Below, piece by piece: positions 6,517 to 11,508 of a stretch of DNA of 11,508 bases. The stretch comes from DATBFX01 sp036558305. GTDB taxonomy: Bacteria > Chloroflexota > Chloroflexia > Thermomicrobiales > UBA6265. The stretch is taken from the NCBI GenBank assembly GCA_036558305.1, contig DATBFX010000605.1, forward strand, positions 1-11,508. The letters run 5' to 3'. Position 1 is the first letter of the stretch. Every line of letters begins with the position of its first letter. The notes under the pieces are model-generated. The model was given only the letters and a program-made list of their open reading frames with translations, was not told the DNA's origin and searched no databases. Both the position numbers and the translations under genes were made by a program.

Positions 6517-7164
6517 CTACTGGTGGGTCAGCGAGATCACGCCGACGTCGGCGAGTCCGTTGAGCGCGAGTTGGACGGCGAGGGCGGCGAGTAGGAATCC
6601 GAACACCATTTCGGTCACGAGCATGCGGTTCTCGACCAGGCGTTCGCTGACCCGGGTGGCCCACCGGAACACGACGACGTCGAGCGCGAGTACGGCCACG
6701 AGCATCGCGACGAACACGGCGAACACACCGAAGGACGCGGACTCCGCCGACGCGGTCACCAGGACCACGATCCCGGCCGGATTCAAGAGGTACGGCACCC
6801 CCAACGGAACGACGGCAAGTTGCAGCGGATCCTTACCTTGAACGGAGAGCCTTCCGGCGTCCAGGTCATCGCGCCCGAGCACCATCCTGACCGCGATGAC
6901 GAGGAGGATGATCCCGCTGGCGACGGAGAGGGCTCCGGTCGAGAAGTGCAGCAGGTGCGTCAACAGTCCGCCGAGGCCGAGAAGGATCACCGCAACCACG
7001 CCGGCCGTGGTCATCATTTTCCGCAAGACGAGACGCTTGGTCGCGAGCGGCATCCCAGCCGTGACGTCGAGGAACGGCACCAGCGCCAATTTGGGACCGA
7101 TCCCGATCAGGAGCAACAGGAAGGCGTCAAAAACGGTCGTCGCGGTGATCGACTCGAAGTCCAT
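6517..7164 (-). CDS. MarC family (UPF0056) integral membrane protein
   Basis: MarC-family membrane protein of 215 residues, normal length, with about six helices. Despite the historical link to multiple antibiotic resistance, no transport role has been proven for the family. Visible family features are FDAFLLLLIGIGPKLALVPF (12-31), the conserved FLxLT-like stretch FLDVTAG, ASGIILLVIAVRMVLG after about 82, and AVVPLGVPYLLNPAGIVVLV (117-136), the second half-repeat with its conserved Pro. The usual NP near the start is replaced by GP. The frame is open upstream to 7551, but that extension is Ser/Arg-rich and antisense to another gene; ATG 7164 begins the family match. GTAGGGCCG (7167-7175) lies just upstream. 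Confidence 0.86.
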   Translation of the reverse strand: MDFESITATTVFDAFLLLLIGIGPKLALVPFLDVTAGMPLATKRLVLRKMMTTAGVVAVILLGLGGLLTHLLHFSTGALSVASGIILLVIAVRMVLGRDDLDAGRLSVQGKDPLQLAVVPLGVPYLLNPAGIVVLVTASAESASFGVFAVFVAMLVAVLALDVVVFRWATRVSERLVENRMLVTEMVFGFLLAALAVQLALNGLADVGVISLTHQ

Positions 7165-7258
7165 CGCGGCCCTACCGGGGGGGTTGCCGATTCGCGAGCG
7201 CGACGATCCGGCGCGCGAGCCACACGGTCGTGCGATCCCCGATCCTTCGCCCCACCAG

Positions 7259-7789
7259 TCAAGACCCCGTCGTGGTCGCGTCGCCGGAAGGTGGCGTTGC
7301 CTGTTCGGCCTGATCGAGCGCCGCCTGGAAACGAGCGAGTCGCTCCGGGGCAAGATCCGTACTGTGGACCGAGCCGCCGAACTGCGCGAGATCGGCGGCC
7401 GCCTTGCCGGTGTCCGCGCCTTCCTCGAAGAGGACGACGATCGCCGACCCGCCCGATTCGAGTTGGGCCCCGATCGACGAGACGAACTCGTCGTCGAGCC
7501 CGTCGTCTTTGTGCCGGCCCTTGTGGAGACCGACCGCGGCGCCGGCGGCAAGACCGACGACCGGGATCGCGAAGAGCGCCCCGACCATCAACCCCAGCGC
7601 CCCACCGACGGCCGCCTTGCCGGCGCCTGGATGCCCCCGCGGATGGACCGCGAGTTCGCCGTTCTCTTTGCTGATCCAGCACGCCGCCTCGACGTGGATC
7701 AATCGATCGAAATCGGACCAGTCGACCGACTCCATCGCCTGCTTGGCACGATCCGGATCGGGATAGGTGATCGCGAGGAGCGTTGCCAC
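7259..7789 (-). CDS. DUF1269 family protein (copy A)
   Basis: Protein of 176 residues with an N-terminal alpha/beta part opening ATLLAITYPDPDRAKQAM, then a glycine-zipper hydrophobic stretch at about 57-90 (GKAAVGGALGLMVGALFAIP, then GLAAGAAVG). A C-terminal alpha/beta part follows with DEFVSSIGAQLESGGSAIVV (100-119). This three-part layout is DUF1269, a family of predicted membrane-associated proteins with no established function. GTG 7789 is the start: it has TTTAGGAGG with a 6-nt gap, and translation upstream of it is poor in family content. Gly-rich segments of this kind can insert in membranes as a hairpin. It lies 94 bp upstream of marC on the same strand and is related to the copy at 8022-8618. 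Confidence 0.84.
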   Translation of the reverse strand: MATLLAITYPDPDRAKQAMESVDWSDFDRLIHVEAACWISKENGELAVHPRGHPGAGKAAVGGALGLMVGALFAIPVVGLAAGAAVGLHKGRHKDDGLDDEFVSSIGAQLESGGSAIVVLFEEGADTGKAAADLAQFGGSVHSTDLAPERLARFQAALDQAEQATPPSGDATTTGS

Positions 7790-7795
7790 TGAGTG

Positions 7796-7800
7796 CCTCC
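7796..7800 (-). promoter_or_regulatory. ribosome binding site deciding the GTG start of DUF1269 copy A
   Basis: On the minus strand the bases read TTTAGGAGG, then CACTCA, then GTG at 7789. A full GGAGG with a 6-nt spacer fixes the GTG as the start, even though the frame continues upstream to an ATG at 7882 without a comparable site. Confidence 0.75.
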
Positions 7801-7817
7801 TAAAACGCGTGATTGCA

Positions 7818-7834
7818 CGGGCATACCTTGCCCG
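7818..7834. repeat. small stem-loop in the leader of DUF1269 copy A
   Basis: CGGGCA (7818-7823) and TGCCCG (7829-7834) form a 6-bp perfect stem with a 5-nt loop, 29 bp upstream of the GTG start. It could be a leader structure or a protein-binding palindrome. It is short enough to occur by chance in this base composition. Confidence 0.25.
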
Positions 7835-7945
7835 CGAGCGAGACCGGACGCCTCGCAGCACCTTGCAGGCGTGATCAACCAACGCGGCAGGTCAGACCCG
7901 TGCCCATGCCGCGACCACGAACATGCGAGCGCGGGCGTGGCGAAA

Positions 7946-8007
7946 GCGCTCGAGCTCCCCGGGGCGACACGTTTGTCGCCCCGGTGGACGTGGGCGTGCT
8001 CGAGCGC
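7946..8007 (-). terminator. nested stem-loop between the two DUF1269 genes
   Basis: The inner arms CCGGGGCGACA (7959-7969) and TGTCGCCCCGG (7974-7984) make a perfect 11-bp stem with a 4-nt loop. An outer pair, GCGCTCGAG (7946-7954) and CTCGAGCGC (7999-8007), adds a 9-bp perfect stem around it. On the minus strand the structure begins 15 bp after the stop of copy B and ends in GCGC followed by TTTCG, so a strong intrinsic-type terminator for copy B is the simplest reading. The nested design could also be a processing site or an operator. Confidence 0.6.
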
Positions 8008-8021
8008 GAACCTGCCGCGTT

Positions 8022-8618
8022 CTAGCTGGCGGGAGAGGACTCCGCGGGAGGCGCCTCAGGAGGAGCCATTTCCACGGGAGCCGTCCCCGCGGAAGCCGTC
8101 TCCGCCGGTGCCTCCGTCTCCGTCGCTGCCGTTTCCAGTTCCTCCGCCACCTTGCCGTCGACCGCCTCCCGCACCACGTCGGCGCCGGCGTCCTTCAGGA
8201 TCGACGACACCTGGTCGACGGCCGCGTCGTCGACGGCGACGATCAAGAGCGTGTTTCCCGGCTCCAGCTTGGCGCCGACCTCCTGGAGTTTCTGATTCGG
8301 GAAGCCGGAATCGCGGAGCTTGGAGGCCAACCCGCCGACGGCGGCGCCAATCCCGAGCGGCCAGAGGACCGTGCTACCGAAGAGCCCAATCACGCCGCCG
8401 ACCACCCCGCCGACGACCATGCCCTTGCCGCCGCTCATGTCGGCGGTCTCCTTGATCCGCAACTTTCGATCGTCGCTCATCTTGAGCACGGCCGCGTTCT
8501 GGATGCCGAGTCCCTGATCCTCCTTGCCGATCTGCTTGAGCTTGTCGAGTGCGTTGCCCGCCGCCTCCTCGGAGCGGAAGCGTGCGACTACCGCGTGGGC
8601 CGGAATCGTGGCGGCCAT
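8022..8618 (-). CDS. DUF1269 family protein (copy B) with low-complexity tail
   Basis: Protein of 198 residues with the same layout as the copy at 7259-7789. The N-terminal alpha/beta part has AVVARFRSEEAAGNALDKL (9-27) and a second strand NAAVLKMSDD (41-50). A glycine zipper spans 63-98 (MVVGGVVGGVIGLFGSTV, then GIGAAVGGLASKL), and a C-terminal part has LEPGNTLLIVAVDD (118-131). Known members of this type are predicted membrane-associated proteins without a proven job. From about 157 the tail is Glu/Ala/Pro/Thr-rich and probably disordered, which copy A lacks. ATG 8618 has AAGGAG upstream with an 8-nt gap; the longer frame to 8672 adds only Arg-rich sequence. It is followed by a strong stem-loop, so it may be transcribed separately from copy A. 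Confidence 0.84.
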   Translation of the reverse strand: MAATIPAHAVVARFRSEEAAGNALDKLKQIGKEDQGLGIQNAAVLKMSDDRKLRIKETADMSGGKGMVVGGVVGGVIGLFGSTVLWPLGIGAAVGGLASKLRDSGFPNQKLQEVGAKLEPGNTLLIVAVDDAAVDQVSSILKDAGADVVREAVDGKVAEELETAATETEAPAETASAGTAPVEMAPPEAPPAESSPAS

Positions 8619-8758
8619 TTGAGTTACTCCTTCTGCTCCTCTGCATCGAGCGCGAGCGACCATCGCTCGCATCGTCTCCGTCGTGCTCAGTCCATGGCAC
8701 CTCCTTGGTTGGCGAGGTCGTGGGTCGGCCTCGACGGATCGCCTCGATCGACGCGCGG
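8619..8758 (-). promoter_or_regulatory. leader region of DUF1269 copy B with hairpin and two-codon mini-ORF
   Basis: Three items sit between the GH15 stop and the copy B start. First, GCGAGCGA (8652-8659) and TCGCTCGC (8663-8670) form a perfect 8-bp palindrome with a 3-nt centre. Second, on the minus strand AAGGAGG followed by TGCC precedes an ATG at 8693-8695, but the frame is ATG GAC TGA: a two-codon mini-ORF ending at 8687 with one of the best ribosome binding sites in the window. Third, 8713-8733 can fold as an imperfect stem after GH15 and may act as a weak terminator. No -35/-10 pair was convincing. Confidence 0.35.
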
Positions 8759-10552
8759 CTAACGTCCCTTGAATCCCTTGAAGCCCTCATGCAGCGCCAG
8801 AATCGACGACACGAGCCCGATGTGCGAAAAGGCTTGGGGGAAGTTGCCCAGCAACCGCTTCGCGACCGGGTCGTACTCCTCGCTCAAGAGACCCACGTCG
8901 TTCTGCAGGGCGATCAAGGCATCGAGATTGCGCTGCGCCTCCTCCTCGCGTCCCACCGCGGCGAGCGCGTTGACGAGCCAGAACGAGCAGATCAGGAACG
9001 CCCCCTCGCTACCGGCGAGACCGTCCACCCCTTCCTCTGTCGAGTAGCGGGAGACGAACGGCCCGGATGCCAGTTCCCGCGTGATCGCGTCGACCGTGCC
9101 GGCGACGCGCGGATCGTCGTCCGGGAGGAAGCCGCTGCCCGGGATGAACAACAGACTCGCGTCGACCGCCTGGCCGCCGTAGGACTGGACGAACGTGTTG
9201 CGCTCGGCGTCGTAGCCGTGCTCGCAAATGTCCTCGTGGATCGCGTCTTTGAGTGCTCGCCAGCGCGCGACGGGCACCTCGCGACCGGTCAGCTCCGCGA
9301 GCTTCAGCGCGCGGTCGACGGCGTACCAGGCCGAGAACTTCGAGTAGGTGAAATGCTGGCGCTGACCACGGACTTCCCAGATTCCGTCGTCCGGCTCGCG
9401 CCAGCGACGCTCGACGGCGTCGATGATCGCCTGGAGATTCAATCCCGGCGACCTCGCGGCGTCTTCCCTGGGTCGCACCCCGGCCTGCACCGCGTGGTAC
9501 GCCCCCGCGATCACCTCGCCGTAGATGTCGAGTTGAAACTGGTCGCTGGCGGCGTTGCCGACCCGGACCGGCCGCGAGCCTTCGTAACCGTCCAGCCACG
9601 GCAGCTCGAACTCCGTCAACCGGTGCTCGCCGCCGATCCCGTACATGATCTGCAATTGCGCCGGGTCGCCCGCCACCGCCCGCCGCAACCAGGCGCCGAG
9701 CGCGACCGCCTCTTCCGTGTAGCCGAGCCGGGCGAGGGCGGCGATGGTGAAGGAGCCGTCGCGCAGCCAGCAGAACCGGTAGTCCCAGTTCCGCACGCCG
9801 CCGATCTCTTCGGGCAGCGAGGTGGTGGCAGCCGCCACGATACCGCCGGTCGGTGCGTAGGTGAGCGCCTTCAGCGTGATCAGCGACCGCAAAACGGTCT
9901 CGCGGTGCGGCCCCTCGTAGGCACAGCGGCCCGACCAGGCTCGCCACCAGTCTTCGGTCCGGGCCACCGCCGCTTTCGCGTCGGCCTGGTCGGGCACCCC
10001 TTCGTACGAAGGGAACCAGACCAGCCGGAACCACGCCTCGTCTCCCTCCGCGATCGTGAACGCCGACGTGACCGAGGCGTCGCCGACATCGAGATCGACC
10101 GACGCCCGCAGGCAGAGCGCCTCCGGTCCGGCCACCGCGACGGCACCCCCGTCCACCTCGTTGACGAGCGGAATCCGCCGGCCGTAGTCGAACCGCGGGT
10201 TCAAGTCCAGCCGCATCGGCACCCGCCCGCGCAGGCCCTGGACGACGCGGACCACGTCGGGACACCCTTCGCGCGGCGGCATGCAGTCGACGACGCGAAC
10301 CGCGCCGTCCGCCGTCTCGAACTCGGTTTCCAGGACCAGGGTACCCGGTCGGTAGCGGCGATCCGCACGTCCACCATTCGCGGCGGGGGCGATCTGCCAG
10401 CGCCCGTTGCGCTCGTCGCCGAGCAGCGCCGCGAAGCAGGCGGCCGAGTCGAAGCGATGCAGGCAGAGCCAATCGATCGAGCCGTTGTTCCCGACCAGGG
10501 CAACGGTCTCCGTATCGCCGATGATCGCGTAGTCCTCGATGCGCAGCGACAT
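8759..10552 (-). CDS. GH15 family glycoside hydrolase (glucoamylase or trehalase-like)
   Basis: Cytoplasmic enzyme of 597 residues without a signal peptide. GH15 members hydrolyse terminal alpha-glucosidic bonds in maltodextrins or split trehalose, releasing glucose with inversion. The N-terminal beta-sandwich domain starts IEDYAIIGDTETVALVGNNG and contains SIDWLC (25-30). The (alpha/alpha)6 catalytic domain includes LKALTYAPTGGIVAAATTSL (227-246), GGVRNWDYRFCWLRD (251-265), PDDGIWEVRG with Glu393 as probable general acid, and GSEGAFLICSFW with Glu516 as probable general base. It ends with GNFPQAFSHIGLV, typical of the intracellular bacterial GH15/trehalase branch. Start ATG 10552 has GAGGGAGA upstream; an ATG at 10588 is less likely. 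It lies 49 bp after the aldolase-like gene and probably shares its transcript. Substrate is undecided. Confidence 0.93.
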   Translation of the reverse strand: MSLRIEDYAIIGDTETVALVGNNGSIDWLCLHRFDSAACFAALLGDERNGRWQIAPAANGGRADRRYRPGTLVLETEFETADGAVRVVDCMPPREGCPDVVRVVQGLRGRVPMRLDLNPRFDYGRRIPLVNEVDGGAVAVAGPEALCLRASVDLDVGDASVTSAFTIAEGDEAWFRLVWFPSYEGVPDQADAKAAVARTEDWWRAWSGRCAYEGPHRETVLRSLITLKALTYAPTGGIVAAATTSLPEEIGGVRNWDYRFCWLRDGSFTIAALARLGYTEEAVALGAWLRRAVAGDPAQLQIMYGIGGEHRLTEFELPWLDGYEGSRPVRVGNAASDQFQLDIYGEVIAGAYHAVQAGVRPREDAARSPGLNLQAIIDAVERRWREPDDGIWEVRGQRQHFTYSKFSAWYAVDRALKLAELTGREVPVARWRALKDAIHEDICEHGYDAERNTFVQSYGGQAVDASLLFIPGSGFLPDDDPRVAGTVDAITRELASGPFVSRYSTEEGVDGLAGSEGAFLICSFWLVNALAAVGREEEAQRNLDALIALQNDVGLLSEEYDPVAKRLLGNFPQAFSHIGLVSSILALHEGFKGFKGR

Positions 10553-10601
10553 GCCGTTCTCCCTCGAAGCCGGGCCGGGCGGCCTCATAGCGGGAACCGT
10601 G

Positions 10602-11508
10602 TCAGCCCCGGGCCGCTTCGAAAATGGTGACCCACTTGCGGTACCGATCCGCGATCTCGGTGGCCGCTTCCTTGACGGACAGCCGTTCGTCGCGCCAGGA
10701 CACGAGCGGATCCCAGAAACTCGTCCGGCCTACGGCGAAGCCGATGAAACCCGGCACGGTCGCCGCGGTCGTGAGCCATTCGACGACTTTCTGCTCGTTC
10801 TCGCCGCGGCCCAGGACGATGCAGCCGACGTCCGCCCGTCCATCGCGCCGCACCGCGGCGACGACGTTTTCGCAATCCGTCTTTCGGTCCAGCCCCTCGA
10901 TCTTCCAGACGTCCGGCTCGATCCCTGCGTCTTGGAGCGCACGAATGGCGTCGACCATGAGCCCTGGGCGGAGCTCGCGGTCGTAGGCATGGTGATTGCC
11001 ACCGAGGCGTTCGAGTTGGGCCGCTTCAGGCGGAACGAGGAGTTCGAACATGAAGCGCCGGTCGTGGCCGTGCACGTAGTCGGAGAGTTGGCGCAGGCGC
11101 GCGGCCTGGCGCGCGTTCATGGCCGCATCGCCCTCGGGGTTGTAGCGGACCAGCACCTTGCAGAAGGTCGGATCCACGGTCTCAATGTGGCGCTCGAACT
11201 CGGCGCCGTACTCAAACTCGAACTCGTCCAGCCCGCTCTTTTCCGCGGGGGTGGAGGTGATGAACCCAGCTTGTGTCGCATCGGCCAGGATGCCCGCGCC
11301 GAACTGCTCGTCGACCAGGATGCCGGCGCGTTGACGTGGCAGGCCGCGGGCGATGGCGGCCTTGAAGCCCGCGTAAACAACCTGTTTTGCCTCTCGTACT
11401 CGCGCCGTCTGCTGCTCATCGATCGGGCCGCGCCAGCCGAAGAGCCCGGTTTGGAAGGTGGCGCGATGGTCGAACGGCAGAATGTACAACGGTCGGTAGT
11501 AGCCCACG
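10602..11508 (-). CDS. stand-alone DUF2090 aldolase-like protein (5' end cut by window edge)
   Basis: At least 301 residues are visible. The fold is a predicted TIM barrel of DUF2090, the domain found fused to the sugar kinase IolC in many bacteria and related to 5-dehydro-2-deoxyphosphogluconate (myo-inositol pathway) aldolases. PLYILPFDHRATF (6-18) is the first strand, AGILVDEQFG (61-70) the second, KVLVRYNPEGD (117-127) and FMFELLVPP (152-160) the middle strands, VWKIEGL (200-206) carries a possible Schiff-base Lys202, and PGFIGFAVGRTSFW (252-265) closes the barrel with a phosphate-site-like Gly motif. The visible GTG at 11507 sits at the edge, and its binding site would lie outside. The start could be further upstream, or the protein could be the C-terminal half of a kinase fusion. 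The product is probably cytoplasmic. Its partner GH15 gene lies downstream. Confidence 0.8.
   Translation of the reverse strand, partial: VGYYRPLYILPFDHRATFQTGLFGWRGPIDEQQTARVREAKQVVYAGFKAAIARGLPRQRAGILVDEQFGAGILADATQAGFITSTPAEKSGLDEFEFEYGAEFERHIETVDPTFCKVLVRYNPEGDAAMNARQAARLRQLSDYVHGHDRRFMFELLVPPEAAQLERLGGNHHAYDRELRPGLMVDAIRALQDAGIEPDVWKIEGLDRKTDCENVVAAVRRDGRADVGCIVLGRGENEQKVVEWLTTAATVPGFIGFAVGRTSFWDPLVSWRDERLSVKEAATEIADRYRKWVTIFEAARG

Noticed and set aside
7165..7551. 129-residue N-terminal extension of MarC
   Set aside because: The extension is Ser/Arg-rich, overlaps the DUF1269 copy A gene in another frame, and precedes the family match that begins at the ATG at 7164.
8549..10630. 693-codon + strand frame antisense to the GH15 gene
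   Set aside because: Its translation is Arg/Asp/Val/Pro-rich with no recognisable motif. It mirrors the codon structure of GH15, which has clear family motifs and a ribosome binding site. Long antisense frames are expected at this GC content.
1..11508. CRISPR array, tRNA or rRNA genes, insertion sequences, prophage or defence genes
   Set aside because: No spaced direct repeats, cloverleaf-like sequence, terminal inverted repeats with a transposase, or defence-family motifs were seen on either strand.

Overview
The window is uniformly high-GC bacterial chromosomal DNA. Codon third positions are strongly G/C and several genes start with GTG. The gene families (GH15 glucoamylase/trehalase-like enzyme, DUF1269, MarC, SulP, DUF1622, a short divergent G6PD) suit a high-GC actinomycete or a Thermomicrobia-type Chloroflexota bacterium. 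No marker gene is present, so the lineage is an inference. I see no rRNA, tRNA, CRISPR array, transposase, integrase or phage gene.

Left part, + strand (1-3148): a possible 3' end of an upstream gene, then a sigma70-like promoter near 148-176 and a long leader. Next come a small DUF4177-like protein (525-779) and a gutted CPA2-type cation/proton antiporter of which only the N-terminal ~75 residues and perhaps a C-terminal tail survive (903-1230). A tightly packed set follows: a DUF1622 membrane protein (1279-1707), a 24-codon Arg/Pro-rich small ORF (1704-1778) and a divergent glucose-6-phosphate dehydrogenase (1775-3148). The three share ATGA stop/start overlaps, so translational coupling is likely.

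The two strands converge at 3148/3216 across a 9-bp stem-loop (3145-3173).

Right part, - strand (3216-11508, read right to left): a stand-alone DUF2090 aldolase-like protein cut by the window edge; a cytoplasmic GH15 glycoside hydrolase; two DUF1269 glycine-zipper proteins separated by a strong composite stem-loop; MarC; a five-segment membrane protein 10 bp downstream of marC; a PRC-barrel/DUF2171-like protein; and a SulP anion transporter with a C-terminal STAS domain.

The theme is housekeeping or accessory sugar metabolism (GH15 releasing glucose, a G6PD homologue, an aldolase-like enzyme) mixed with small envelope proteins and transporters of the sort often seen in stress or adaptation neighbourhoods. 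I did not find a convincing defence system, biosynthetic cluster or mobile island. The most unusual items are the double-coupled small ORF before zwf, the G6PD homologue lacking two active-site lysines, the antiporter remnant, and the stem-loop and mini-ORF architecture around the DUF1269 genes.
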